From assembly GCF_043290135.1 (NCBI RefSeq), contig NC_134701.1, positions 202,249,101 to 202,313,100 of the forward strand: a stretch of 64,000 nucleotides of DNA, read 5' to 3'. Made by a program: the position numbers and the translations under genes. Below the pieces are notes generated by a model. The model did not search any database and was not told the origin of the DNA. It saw only the letters and a program-made list of their open reading frames with translations. Positions 30,531 through 43,360 of this stretch are shown here, one piece after another (positions within the stretch are counted from its first letter, which is position 1; each line of letters begins with the position of its first letter). The stretch comes from Rhipicephalus microplus (taxonomy: Eukaryota; Arthropoda; Arachnida; Ixodida; Ixodidae).

Positions 30531-32469
30531 CATTTCATCAGAACATCGCACAGCCCAACGCTGGTGAAGGGATGCCACCTTTCTCCAGAATTTCCACGCC
30601 CCGTGACGTAACTAGGAAGTGACTCACTCTTTCCTTCTCAATATTTGTAGAGTTCGCTCGGAATTTTATCCGTGACTTTGTTGGACTTTGTTGGCATAGC
30701 GGCGGATTTTTTTATGGAGAGACAAAGCGCACGCGCTGCGTTTTTTGATGCTTGTTTCTTCGTTGCACCGGCACCTGCTTTTCGCGTAGCCTTTGGAAAT
30801 CAGATGCGCGCGCTATCTTGAATGCTCGTTTGAGACAAATTTACTCGGATATTTGAGATGAAGACGTGCTTGTTGCAGGCTCGTAGCTTTTGCCCCTTTT
30901 CTTGAGAAGAATGGAGGCGGTACACTGCGAGATTGGATTCTTCACTTTTATTGGTTGATGATTTGTCGGCAGGTGAGTGGCTGACACAAGTTTTTTGGAT
31001 GATTTTACTTACTTTGCGGGTGCGTCCAAACTGTTAATTTGCTGGTTATTACTCGTGAACAATCAATGACCCACAGCGGAGCATGACGTGAGGGCCTTTG
31101 CGAACCTCCATGGTATGAGCGAACGAATCCAGATTGGGTAGTTACGGTGGCATCCGGCCGAATAATATTGCGGATTTTACTTGATGATTTGGCATGTCTT
31201 TTTTTAAAATGGTAGGAAGGCCTAGCATGCCGGCTGTAAGTCTGTTAGTGAGTGTACGTCGGCAAAAGATGGCGCTGATGGCGCGCGGTATGACCTTAGT
31301 GATATAGGGAATTTCCCTGTAAGCGGTATTAGCTCTTTTAAATCATATCACACTAGTGTGGCACACTAGTATGATACTGAGGTGTCTCCATTTCGAGTGC
31401 ATCCTCTGTCCGTGCGTATCGTATTTAGTTTCTTCGACAAGTACGAGTTGAACCGGGCAGGCGATATCGACTTGATACAACCACTGTAGCGCATCCCTTG
31501 TCCAAAAGTGCATGTTGCATAGCAAGGGAATCATCTTTAGTACCCATCATAGATAAAAAAAAAAACGTTGTTCAGTTACTCTGTGGATGCCTATGATCAT
31601 AAAATCTATAAGCGACTATGCTGGGAGCTTCCGAAAAATATTCACCTACGATCGTAATTCTGCCTAATGGAAGTTCTGAGTGCTGCTATTTAGGTCTTTT
31701 CATTTTGCGATTAGTCAAGTCAAAAATTTTGAGAGATACATGTATCTATGCACAGTTACAGACTAAGCAGTGAGTAGTGGGACTAGCGTGGAAAATTTTG
31801 TGAGGCCATTTTGACTGAGTTGCAGCAGCGTAGTGCGACTGCCTCGCTAGCAGGGTGACTACGGAAGGCAGCGCATGGGCGCGTTCTACAACAGCCGCCA
31901 GAGACAAGTCTCCATTCATGCAGCGCTTTATTTCTGTTTATAGTATCGATGAATGTACTCGCCACATACCTTAGTCATTACGTATCGGTGATGCACGACA
32001 CACAAGTACTGTGGCACCATGACTGGCCACCTTAAAAACTGTCGTCTTCTCGCTGTCATTTCCTACTCCTCGCGTTCGCCTCGATATCGCAGTCTTTCCT
32101 TCTCCGCTCTTTTCCGCGTTCTCTCTATTTCCCCTGGTTTGGTCTGTCGGTTACGACGATGCTGAGGCCGACGCAGCCCAACACAGGAACGGGCACCTGA
32201 GAGCTGTGCCCGTAAGAGCATAGTTTATAGCAAATATCGCTTACCACAGACTGCTTACAAGTACTACTGGCTTGAGCACGCTGTGTACATATCTTTCTGA
32301 ATGTGCCAAGTTCGCTGCGACTTCTAAATGAAAACGAGATAAAATGTATTGTTTAACCAAGCGATGTGGCCTGAACTCTCTTCTATAACACGAGAGTAAG
32401 CCACCATGAGATTGTGATCGTCAGACAAAAGTTAGCGTCGTGAAAGTGTTCTCATAATTCTGTCATTTC
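30531..32469. other. No recognisable feature
   Basis: No coding signal. A small imperfect inverted repeat around CACACTAGTGTG lies at 31350-31375. Confidence 0.45.
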
Positions 32470-32612
32470 CGTTTTCTTCTTTTTTCTGTCTCTCTTTTAC
32501 CCTCCTTTATTTGTTACCCCGGTGCAGGGTAGAAAATCGGATTTACATCTGGTTAACCTCCCTGCCTTTCTTTATACCTTTCGCTTTTTTCTAATAAATA
32601 AAAACGAGGTAA
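32470..32612 (+). mobile_element. LINE 3' UTR fragment (same family as LINE E)
   Basis: GCAGGGTAGAAAATCGG followed by CTGGTTAACCTCCCTGCCTT (32524-32571) matches the 3' UTR of the minus-strand LINE at 34445-35130 (GTGTAGGACAGCAATTTGG, then CTAGTTAACCTCCCTACCTT). It ends in an AATAAATAAAAA stretch near 32595-32606. No coding sequence of the element is recognisable upstream, so this is a severely 5'-truncated copy. Confidence 0.6.
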
Positions 32613-32939
32613 ATATTGCATCAAATGGTGGAAGTTGTCCAGTTGAGAAACCGAACATTACAATGAAAATTAGAACAGACACAATTGACTACCTTCGAAG
32701 AAATTCAGCCATATATGCATTTGCTGGCACAGGATGAAATCAAAGCATTTCACCACAAATCATTGATGATCGTGAGACAGACTTTACGCTGCCGTAATGG
32801 AATGCCAGAAAACAAGTACCTTTACAACCTATACTAGGGTACCTGTCCCTGTGTTGCAATGGAGTTGAACTGAACAGCAGGCTTGGTTTTTTTTATTGAA
32901 ATGATTAAAATACAGTCAATAGAAAAGCGTTAATTAGGA

Positions 32940-33186
32940 TTGATTGATTGATTGATATGTGGGGTTTAACGTCCCAAAACCACTATATGATTATGAGAGA
33001 CGCCGTAGTGGAGGGCTCCGGAAATTTAGACCACCTGGGGTTCTTTAACGTGCACCCAAATCTGAGCACACGGGCCTACAACATTTCCGCCTCCATCGGA
33101 AATGCAGCCGCCGCAGCCGGGATTCGAACCCGCGCCCTGCGGGTCAGCAGCCGAGTACCTTAGCCACTAGACCACCGCGGCGGGGC
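32940..33186 (-). mobile_element. Ruka-like SINE, copy 2, full length
   Basis: The best-preserved copy: tRNA-like head (minus strand from 33186, A box TGGTCTAGTGGCTAAGG, B box GGTTCGAATCC), a middle section matching the other copies, and a (TCAA)n tail. Flanked by perfect 14-bp repeats AGCGTTAATTAGGA (32926-32939 and 33187-33200). Head sequence and perfect duplication suggest a recent insertion. The SINE has no coding capacity; its 71-codon frame is shared by all copies and is spurious. Confidence 0.95.
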
Positions 33187-33649
33187 AGCGTTAATTAGGA
33201 GGAAATCATTTTTCTTAGCATATTTTCTCTGTCGTCGACCTCCGATTTTCAGTATTATTTTAGCAAAATGTGTTAAGGAGATCTGAACACATGAAATAAA
33301 AGAAGAGATAAGAATACTGACTTCTAAAAGCACGAAGAGAACTCCTAACTTGAGAATTAGTTTTTTTTTTCTGAACTGGACCTGAATTTTCCTTTATAGA
33401 CAGACAGAAACACAACAGGCAAGGTATTATGTAAAGGAAGCCAGAGGTTTGACACAGTGTGCTGACCACAGTCTGCTGTCCAATGTACAGACCACACTTC
33501 ATTTCCACTCAAAGACCATTTATATGGTGTACACGCTCGTGCAGACGTCCACTAGTCTTCGTTTTCTTAATTCTTTTTGGGCGACTTCACAGCGTATCGT
33601 CAGGATTGTTTGTGCAATTTCCAGAAGACTGAGACAATTGATTTTTAGG

Positions 33650-33951
33650 TTGATTGGTTGATTGATTGACTGACTGACTGACAGATTGATTGATTGATTG
33701 ATTAATTGATTCAGTGATACGTAGAGTTTAACGTCCCAAAACCACCATATGATTATGAGAGACGCTGTAGTGAAATACTTTGGAAATTTCGACCACCTGG
33801 TGTTGTTCTTTAATGTGCGCCTGGAACTGAGCCCACGGGGCTACAACTTTTTCGCTTCCATCGAAAATTCAGCCGTCGCAGCAGGGATTCGATCCCGTGA
33901 CCTGCAAGTCAGCAACGGAGTACCTTAGCCAATAGACCATCACGGCGGGGC
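33650..33951 (-). mobile_element. Ruka-like SINE, copy 3, with expanded TTGA/TGAC tail
   Basis: Same family, more diverged body. The 3' tail has expanded to about 65 bp of (TTGA)n and (CTGA)n at 33650-33712. The head ends at 33951 (GGCGGGGC on the plus strand). A clear target-site duplication was not found. Confidence 0.9.
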
Positions 33952-34444
33952 CAAACTGAGTCAAGTAAAGACCATTCGGTGTGGACCGCTGCTTGAGACC
34001 GACCCAGAATCCCATTACGTCGTCGCCATGCTTGTGCTGCCGTACAAAAGAGAAAGGATACGATGACGTTGCCCTCAGTCTCGAACTTGCAACAGTCGTC
34101 TTCTGTTTGCGTTCGTGGTGTTTAGAGTTAGACACGCGCCATATTAAGCCGTAAATAATTTTCAATAGGAGTTTGGGGTGAAATGAAAGAAATTAAGCTC
34201 CTAAACTAATACCTATTACATCGTCACATGTGATATTTGGCTACAAAGGGTATATATACAGCCATTGCTTTCTATTTAATTTCGATTTTATGTTGTCACT
34301 CCCATACAAATGTCAATTATCATTGCTGAAACCTAATCAGTCGGAATGTAAACTGAGGAGCACAATGATGCGAGTGCCAGAGAAGCCATTGCAGCTGTTG
34401 TAGTTACTTGAAAACCCCTGCAATACTTTTCTATGTAACCATTA
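33952..34444. other. No recognisable feature
   Basis: Short open frames only, AT-rich after 34180. Confidence 0.45.
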
Positions 34445-35130
34445 ATTAAAGAAGAGAGAAAGAAAGACTATCACAAAGGTAGGGAGGTTAACTAGAATAC
34501 GTCCAAATTGCTGTCCTACACTTATGGAGAGGGGAATAAGGAAGTAAAAGGGAGAGTGAGAAATGAGGGAGATACTGTACATCACACACACTCCAGGCTT
34601 TCACAGTCAAAGGTGGTCACTCAGTGATGTTGCCTTCAAGATTTGTAGAAAGACTTGTGCGGTTTTTTTAGCTGATGTGCTTTAAGGCCATGCACCTAAA
34701 GAATAGGTTAAGGGATGATCGTCCAGTCTCCTCAAGGCACACTGCTGGGCCCGGCAATCTCGTTCAAAGTCGCAGCAGTTGCATAAAACGGGGTCAACAG
34801 TTTCTACCAAGTTGTCACACTAGGATAAGACAGCCATACCAATGAGATAACTCAATGAGTTGGTAAAGGCTACGTTGACCAGCAACCGACACAGCATTGA
34901 AGCGTCCCGTCGCGAAGTATTTAATGGCAAGTGTAGATCGAGTAATAAATGGAGGTTTTGTGGGTGGCCAGTGGAGATCAGTGAATAATTCTAATGCGTA
35001 AGAGTGGCATAATGAGTGAGGTGGTGAAGTTATCTTGCAGCGTCGACCCTTGACAGGGGTACGATTAAAAGAGCAGTAAAAGAGCTTTTGGCCTCTCGAA
35101 TCTGCTGCTGCAGGATTTTTAGAATCCACT
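34445..35130 (-). mobile_element. LINE C-terminal and 3' UTR fragment (LINE E)
   Basis: On the minus strand a CRLLVNVAFTNSLSYLIGMA block (about 34790-34890) is followed by a CX2C finger region (VLCNCCDFE), a QQCALRRLDDHPL helix, and AQVFLQILKATSLSDHL with a stop near 34616. This is the tail of an RNase H-type LINE protein. The 3' UTR ends in the CCTCCCTACC motif shared with 32470-32612. Internal stops are present. The region upstream of 34950 on the minus strand is probably also part of it, but I could not confirm a domain. Confidence 0.65.
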
Positions 35131-37354
35131 CACTGCGAGCGAAGTTCCAAAGATTTGCCGCACGCTTGAGTAGTTTTCACTCTTCTTTTATATTAGCGAG
35201 AGTGCTGTGAGATACGCAGATAGGGCCTAGATAACACTGCAAGAAGTTGCCTCCCTTCGGCAGCACATTTTTCTTTAATTCTCCTTGTGCAGCACTCGTT
35301 ATAACGTCGTTCGTTTTTTTTTTCGAACACGCCGCTCATTTTCAGCGTGATCGGGAGCGCGTGCGTTGGCACGTGGCGGGATTTCGCTGAGGCCACGGTG
35401 CCTATGCAACTCACAACGCTCAAATCAGCCACTGGTCACGGACTTTAGGGGCGTGGGGCGTGGCGGTAATTTGTGTTTACAGCATGATTTTTCGAGAAAA
35501 AAGAGAATGACTTCTAGAAGACCTTTATAATGAAGTTTAACTGTCAAGCCGCGTGCTGCGCTACAATGTTTGGCTCGCGTGTTCTTAGAGCTTCGATTAC
35601 ATATCGGCAACATTTTCTGACCACGCTCAGTTTGAACTCAAGGCTCCTTTATTTCTAAAGAAGATGCAGACTCTGACGAACTCAAAGAAAAAAAAGCAAA
35701 GACGTTCCGGACCTGGTACGGGTGTCAAGGTCACACTAACGCGGGCAGAAGCAGTAAGTGGGTTTTCGTGTCAAAATTTGAAGTGGAGGACGAATGCAGT
35801 TTTCAGTAAGAATTCCATCAGTTTTACTGATGCGATAATTGGTTTCAATTGATTCAAATCTTTCAAATGCGGCTTTGTCCTTAAATACGTTCAAAGACAC
35901 GTTTTGAAGCGGCTTTGAGTTCAAAGTAATCTTAGAACGAATATTCGAGGAAGGGGACGAAACTGTCACAGTCGTATTGTGTATTAAATTGTATGAACGT
36001 TTCTACTAAGTTCAAAATGCGTACCTGGGTTAGAGACACATTGCCGTGACGCAGAGCAGTAGTCAACTTATCGGATGAGGATCTATTAGATGAGAATAGA
36101 GTTAACGAGAGCCTTCTGTTAAATTAGAGCTGTGAGCATGATTTTACTACTTCGTAGCTACTTATGGGGTAGAAAATGGTCAAAGCCTCGAATAGTTATC
36201 ATTTGGTAAGAATAAATGCACCATAGTAAAAGCGCTGACTACTCTGAGCTTCCAGATTCAAGCAACAGAAGTGGACGACGTAACGCTTGCTGGAGAAAAC
36301 TAGTGCACCACCACACGAACATTTCCTGTTGTTGTTGAATGAATGCACGACAGCTGCAGAAAGAATGGGGAGAGAGTTTCAAGCAGCAACCGGGTGGTAA
36401 AAACAAAACCGATCACAAGAAAAGCCACACCATAAGTGTTTTGTACGTTAAAGAAGCATTCATACGCAAGTTTACAGATGAACGTGTACAAAAAGTTCCC
36501 GAGAATGGCGAATTTGCGAAACTGCGAGGGTGCTGAGGATGCACGAAAGAAACAAAGAACTCCAATAAAACAGAACAAGAGGAGGATTCAAGAAGCCACG
36601 AGTGGTTCTTCTTTATCGTGTTTCGGAGCCAGAGCGGCGTCATACGGGGAGAATGGCGGCAGATGGATTTTCAGCAGAAGCGCTCCTGAGAGCAGCCGAG
36701 CAGGGATAAATACATCATTTCCTGTGGATCTCACTCACTCTTTTATTCCTTTATCGGGATCTCGTTCGTATGTCGCACACGCCTGGCTGACTCCCATGCC
36801 GTAGAACCCGTACGCTGCTGGCTAAAGAAAGGCAAGAGGCAACGGTACCGGAAGAGAAAAGACAAGAACGTGGGATGCAGTGAATGATCCATCTTTGCGC
36901 TCTATTTCTCGAGCGGCTTCCGTCGCTGTAAATCAATTTGGACAACTTGGTCCAGCCACTACAGAAAAAATTTAGTCATTCCTTATATGAAAACACGTCA
37001 CAAGAGTAGAACGTGCGAAGCAGTACGTAAAATTCCAGCGGCTTCTTTCGCTGTCAAGAAATTTGTACGTAAACTTTGTGAAATTTTAGAGTGCGAAGTC
37101 GCGGCTTTTTTGGCGTCTATGCTTCTTTTCTAAGCACTGCGGACAAAGGAGCTTTAACTGTTCAACAAGTGACCACGAAGGTTTTTCTTTTTTTTTGTTA
37201 AGCGGCTAGGTGGATTCGCAGCTTCCTGTTGTTTGTATTTGTAGTGCCTTCGTTTTTTTATTTCTTAAGTAAGCATAAGCTACTGTGTTAATAGAAAATT
37301 CATTTCGAAACTCTTATGTGTTTGACTGATACGTCATTGCTAATGCATATAGAT
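35131..37354. other. No recognisable feature
   Basis: Open frames up to 122 codons (36436-36804) have no recognisable domain. No repeat shared with the rest of the window. Confidence 0.45.
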
Positions 37355-37805
37355 CAGGAGTTTTCAGTCATTCATAGTTCAGGGACCCCTGAGAAACAGG
37401 TGGAAGTGATGAGGGAGAGAAAAATTCAAAAATTAACACAACATGCAGCATGAAACAGGCGCCTTCCTTTACTCCCTGGCAAAGATTAAAACTAAAGGAC
37501 CACGTCGTTTCACTCTAAACAGCTTGTCAATACCTTAAGTGTTCTGAAACTCTATTCAACATGTTTGTAAATAACCATGTTTTCTCTTGAATCATGGTCG
37601 CGTGCATGGCATAAATTGCACGAAAAATTTTGCACAATGTGCCACAATGCAAATGTGTTATGTGGTGAAGCATAAAAAAATGAAGGTGCCGCTGTCACGG
37701 TCTAGAGTATGCCCACCAAATTAAAAAAAAATGCATTTATTTTTCGAGGATATGTCTCATAGAACTCCTAAAATGTTTTCGAGGACCCCCACTTGAGAAC
37801 CACTG
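37355..37805. mobile_element. Probable hAT-type MITE
   Basis: The right end read inward on the minus strand is CAGTGGTTCTCAAGTGGGGG, the classic terminal sequence of many hAT elements. The left end starts CAGGAGTTTTCAG and soon has GGGACCCCTGAGAA. The two termini agree at 9 of the first 13 positions. The 451-bp interior has no coding capacity. An 8-bp target-site duplication is not convincing (ATATAGAT versus GTCTCGAG), so the copy is old or the left boundary is misplaced. Confidence 0.5.
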
Positions 37806-40245
37806 GTCTCGAGATTCTCTGAAAATTTACGGCTTTCTCTTCACGTGAATCAGACTCTAACGCTCGTTCGATAAGCACACAAAATATTCTTGTTTTCCCG
37901 GTGCTTCATTCATATCAGAAAGTCGAATGTAAAAAAGACGGGAAGAGAGCACATATATGTGGGCTAGTTAGTACTGATTCCTTGTGATACTCGAAAGAGC
38001 CCCCCCCCCCCCCCGTTCTGCCTCATTTTTTCGGGCTTCCAAATATCCTGATAGGAAAAGAAGGTTCGAGAGTTTTTATAAAGTTAGTCTTGCTGCATTT
38101 TTAATTATGAAGTACTCGCCATAGCTTCTACTTTAGACTATAATATGAAGTCCTTAGGTACAATTCCATTGCTAAGTTTAAAAACAATTGTGTTTTACAG
38201 AAGGTCACTTGTGGTTCACATAAGAAATCCACCTGGCATACACGTTGAACCCAGGCCAATCTGTATCGGTGCATACTGTTATAGCCTTACGTCATCTTTA
38301 AAAAAATACGCATATGGGACTAAAAAAGTTCGAAATAATGAGTGATATGCGCTTTTCCGGCTTTTTCAGACAAACTGTATATAAAATATAGTCAGACTTA
38401 AGCAAAAACAACGTGTATAAACAAAAAAAAATCAGCTCAGAGAAAACATTAGTCGGATCAACCAAACACAAGCGAACGACTTTCAGAGTCTTTCTGATAA
38501 ATACCTTGCATAAAATCTACGTACTGTTGCGTTGGTGGGGCCGATGTGTCGAATAAAAAATGGCATACAGTCAATTGAGAACTAAATTGTTTTGCTGTGC
38601 AACAAGATCCTTGAAGTAACAGAATACGCCAGAAAGGCGAGAAACAGTACAAAATTTAAGAAGCAAATACGAATTTAATAATCCAAACCCACTTATAGGG
38701 TGCGTGTGCTGAAGATTGGTAATGTATCAAATATATCTGTTGTAATCTTTTTTTTGCATTGTTCACCATATGCACACAAATGGCATGTATTTCAATATAT
38801 GTCATTATTGCTGATAACGTCATTGAATTTATCACTAAGGAATAGCTTCGTTTGAATCTTTAACCAATATCTTCTGCGCTTGTTGTAATGATTATTGTTT
38901 TTTTATAATTTGTAAGTATAATCTTGAATTTTCTATGTACTGTTTTGCTGTACTTGCCCCAGGTGCCTCACGAAGAGTGCACCTAGTCAGCAGACGCTCT
39001 CTTCTTTTGGCCCCTTCGTGGGCATTTTCATAAGAAGGTCCAAATAAAATAAATGCAAAAATAAAATCAATTGTTATTTTGATATTACGAGTTCTCCTAC
39101 TGCGAAACTTAACAGAGCTCACACGAAACGCTCAAATGTGCAGGTCGCGCAGTGGCCTAATAAAAAAAAAGCATCGTCGAAAGCAACGGGTTGCGACCGC
39201 TGTTTTATTGCGATGTGATGGAATCGCACGACGAGGTAATTAAAAAAGTGAGTCCGCCAAATGGTCTGAGGTACTCTTCAAGCTCCCGTGATACGTCGTG
39301 GTACCAAAGTTCAATGCGTTCATCAGCAAAAGTTTAAACAGATACCACCGAATGCACAAGATTATTCTATATATATATATAGCGCCAACTAGCAACCCGG
39401 CCGCGCCTCAGTCTATTGAGTTAGTTGACCCTTTGTAGAGGGACTGTAGCGATTTTCGTTGGAGCCACCGTGCTTATAAAATACTCTGCCTTATCCTCAT
39501 GAAAAACAGTGTGGCACAAAAAGCGTCTGTTTTGCTTTTAGAAGACTATAGCTCATGGAATGACGCGCAAGCGCGCACCCACGCACGCAAGCTTACAAAC
39601 ACTAACACGCTCACACACGCCCATGTAAGCACACGCACAGATACGTACATACAGATTAAGTTAAATGGTTGCGTGGTCGTGATGTTGACGAAGGTATAGC
39701 AAATGGTGCGCTCAATTTTTTTTTCTTTCTTTTTGCGGACAGCAACGAGAATTGCCCCGGTTATTCAGTGATCCGACCTGTGGTGAAGTGCATCGGTATT
39801 TACGTATGGAATCGATAATTGGAGCTTTATTGCTAGTTCTCTATTAGCATCCTGCGCGTAATTTTAACAGAATGATCTCAAACAATCGTGCTAGCTTCGC
39901 AGAGCTTGCGACTGGTTCGGCACCGAGCGTTGCTAACAGTTTTTGCAGGTGAAACCCAGATAAACCTAAACTGAGTAATAAATGCACGTGGAAATATGAT
40001 TTTTCATGAGATGCCTCTAAATTATCGAAATTAAGGAAACAAGAATATTTTTTCGTTCCTTCATAGTAACAGTTTTTTTTGTGGGATACATTTGAAGTGA
40101 CTACGCGGAGCAAAACAATAGTAATAAATAAAATATAATAATCATTATTTTAGTTATCGGAGACAGGTGCTTGAGCCAAGCTGTAAAATTACTGCCCTTC
40201 TGGCGCAGAAGGCATTAGAGCTTTGAGATTTTGAAAAAAAAAAAC
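37806..40245. other. AT-rich DNA, no gene; 15-bp C tract
   Basis: (C)15 at 38000-38014. A cryptic CACGCA-rich stretch at 39570-39650. No coding or RNA signal. Confidence 0.45.
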
Positions 40246-40258
40246 GACCTCTTATCGT

Positions 40259-40374
40259 TTGATTGATTGATTTGTGGGGTTTAACGTCCCAAAATCACTA
40301 TTTGATTATGAGAGACGCCGTAGTGGAGGGCTCCGGAAATTTTGACCACCTGGGGTTCTTTAACGTGCACCCAA
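40259..40374 (-). mobile_element. Ruka-like SINE, copy 4, lacking the tRNA head
   Basis: Only the 3' 116 bp of the SINE: (TCAA)n tail and body up to the GTGCACCCAA point. Flanked by perfect 13-bp repeats GACCTCTTATCGT (40246-40258 and 40375-40387). The duplication immediately abuts the truncation, so the head was never inserted rather than later deleted. Body sequence is close to copy 2. Confidence 0.93.
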
Positions 40375-40387
40375 GACCTCTTATCGT

Positions 40388-42114
40388 AACTGCGGAGGAA
40401 TGAAAAGTCAACATAATTTGCTGACAAAACCGCAGCTCCAACGAGAGGAACTAAATGGAGACCATATTGACGTTACCGTTCAAGCTGGCGATCAGCAAGA
40501 TGTTAGTTATTGTGAATTTGTTAACGTACAGCCACCCATTTTTTTTTTAAACCAGAACGCGTGAGCACCGACCACCCAGTTGATAAACGGCGTTTAACAG
40601 AGCACAGTGATCAAATGAACTAGAGTACGTGTTTGCGGGCGATGAACAGTCCTGTGCAGCTGTCTTCTGCTACACTCTTCCGGAAACCGGACATGAGGAT
40701 GCCCGGAAAAAGTGCTTACAGACTCAGCGGGCGATGCTCGTGCGTTAAGGTTAAAAATGCGAGTGAATGCACGTGTGTCAAGCGGGCTGTATTCGTAGAT
40801 GAAAACCGTTCAATCACGACGAGAAGTCAATCAACTATTTCCGCAAGGACGCTGGCTCATTCTGGACTGCGCGGAAGAGTGGGGTAGTTTCGCGCTTTTG
40901 AGTTTCGGCGCTCACTCGTTTCTCCTCGTAGGGAGCAGCAAACCTCGAAACGTTTCGATGATTCGTCTTGCTATATCAATGACCGAACACTTTTACATTT
41001 TGTGCCGAATATTTGTCCAACAGTGACAAAACACAGACAGGTGGTATTGGTAATAAATAATGTGAAGTGCACCAAACACTCAGCACGCAAGAAAAAAAAA
41101 CGAGAACACGAGCATATCGTGGTACATTTTTTGCACAAGCTATTTCACTTTCTTAGATGCCTTACGAAATCGAGCAGCCACAGTACCCTTAAGGCTTTTA
41201 TTGCTTTGCACTTTCGGGAGAAAACTGCCCGCCGGAGAATACGGCAAAGAGGCGTTGTTCCCAGATGCAATATCATTCAGAACACGCATCAGAGAACACA
41301 GCCGAGTTCATGTGGTCTTCGTGTCGCGACCTACATTACGCGGCGCATTTTGCTCCCCCCAAATAACAGCTTCGAAACCCAAAGCGATCTCTCAACCTTC
41401 TAAAATCCTATATTCCCAACCCTGCTGCGCATTTCAAAGCAAAAAAAAAAAAAGAAAGTATATCACATGCATAACACCAGGAATGAACGTTAGGGGAGGG
41501 AAGGCCTGCTGTCGCAAGCTGATAACAGCGGTGGGCGTCTGGAAAGGATCATTTCACACACTCCTACGTCAAACAGGGTTTCAAAAGTGTAAACGTGAAA
41601 CGAAAAAAAACAGATAATAATTGGGCAAGGCTTGCATTCCCCCACAGAAGTAAATTTATCCCTGTGGAATCCAGTGCTGTCATAGTCGGTTGTAGCAACT
41701 TCAAAAGTTCTCTTGCAAGCGGAAACAAGTTGATTTTAAACAATACGGACTGCGCACTCTTTTTACATATATATGCTTTAAAAATAAAACAAGACAACGT
41801 ATCTATTTTTATTTTGTTGGCACAAAGCGCATATGAAGAAGCTGGTACGAGCATTTGCGCACAGGCAGAGTAAGACGGCTGTCCATTTTGTCACATCCGC
41901 ATAGCACACTCATTAAAAAATTAACATGTCTGAACCCCCCTTCAAAGGAATCAGTTAAAACAAAGGTGAAAAGTGAAAAAACCAATAGTTGGTTCTTTAT
42001 AGTGTATTGATATATGAGAGATAACGCAATGGCTATTGGCGCTTGACAGATAAAGCACTGCTTGATGTGGACCCACCGACATTGACGCCTAGCGGCACAT
42101 GTATCTTCGTACGG
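40388..42114. other. No recognisable feature
   Basis: Several overlapping open frames up to 138 codons (41002-41403, 41201-41617, 41564-41873) without recognisable domains, mutually overlapping on both strands. Confidence 0.45.
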
Positions 42115-43360
42115 ATGACTTTGGATGCTAACAACTTTATTGAAAGTCCGGCGATGATCATCAACCCAGGCTCAGGACTCCCATGAGGAGACTTAAGCCT
42201 TGTCTCACCGCCACCTCTGGGGCCCTTTAGGTGGCCCACTCTTGTGCCTTGGAGTTGAAGCTCCGCAGAGCGGCAACCCACTTCGAAGCAAGAGCAACCG
42301 AAGCTACTACCATTTGAGCTGCTGTAGCAGCGCCCTCCCACAACAAGTGCGAGAACGTAGCTCGAGTTGCTGACATAATTTGCAAGTAGCACTCGGGTAT
42401 TGCGCGCGGAAAATGTGCCGCAATCGCACCGAGGTGAGGACGGTGTGTGTCCGCAGCTGTCGCCACACGACTGCCTCCATGGCATCGTTTCAGCTTCGAG
42501 TGAGGTGGTGGCCATATCCGCCTGCCTAACTGGTAGTTCTTGGTAATGCCTTTATACTTGACCAAGCGTTATCTGATGTTTTGAACCAGGAGCACCCAAC
42601 TCGACGAGGCAGTTTTATACTTTGCGTGGCGGGTCATCCCCGGTGCATAGCGGTGTGCCACTTCGTTCCAATTAGGGAGGTCTTCGTCGGGGAGGGGGGT
42701 GACATGTGCTGGGAACCAGAGGATCGCGGTGCTATTGAACTTCGTTAGCCATTCTTCCTCAGGATCTGTAGAGCTTCCTGGAAATACGTCCCCACGCGTA
42801 GTTACGAGCCACGGATCGGGAGTGACTGTCTCGCAGATGGGGTCCGTAAGCGCAAGCGCAATCACAACCTATTCCGCTGTGCCTGCATACCTTATACCAA
42901 CAGTGCACGCGTCTGTGAGCCGGGAGTCGAGATCTACGACTACCGCCATGAACCGGTATTTGCGCGCCTATTCTGCAGCGTCCACGAAACGCGCAGCCCT
43001 CTTCCCTCAAGAAGAACGCAACAGTGCCTTAGCACGAGCCTGGCGTCGGCCCCAGTTAGGTTCGGGGTGCATATTTCAAGGAATATGGGCAACTATATAT
43101 ATGAGCATGTTGCCGCTTTCATGTGGGACGTCCTTGTTTTGACCTTGTTGCAAGCCATAATTCAGGCCCAGTTTCTGCAGAATGTACCAACCCACGGCTG
43201 TCCGGGACATATGTTCGACTTTCGAGACTCTTTGCGCATCCATTATTTCTTCAAGGGTGTCGTACAGCCCCAGTTGCCGCAGACGAGTGCTGCTCGTGAA
43301 TTCCGTTAGGTCAATGGCGATCTTGTTGGTGTTTTCTACCTTTCGTGGCAGCTATAGTTG
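42115..43360 (-). mobile_element. 5'-truncated RNase H-bearing LINE (LINE F)
   Basis: Minus-strand order: end of the RT linker (LTEFTSSTRLRQLGLYDTLE near 43290), RNase H (FVDAAE near 42975, FMAVVVDLDSRLTDACTVGI near 42945, IALALTDPI near 42860, ILWFPAHVTPLPDEDLPNWN near 42710), a C-terminal domain (TKNYQLGRRIWPPPHSKL near 42540-42485, ATFSHLLWEG near 42340) and a 3' end with CAATAAAG near 42135. Several frameshifts separate the blocks. The zinc-finger cysteines before the FSHLLWE block are largely lost. It resembles LINE B in overall design. Whether it extends beyond 43360 is unclear. Confidence 0.8.
42569..42990 (-). pseudogene. RNase H domain remnant of LINE F
   Basis: Frame 42569-42865 encodes most of the domain with WFPAH in place of the usual (W)xPGH loop and NEVAH where NEVAD is expected, so the last Asp is replaced by His. 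The first strand lies in another frame upstream (MAVVVD). One frameshift or stop near 42868 separates them. Confidence 0.75.

Noticed and set aside
36436..36804. 122-codon open frame
   Set aside because: No recognisable motif; overlapping frames on the opposite strand are equally long.
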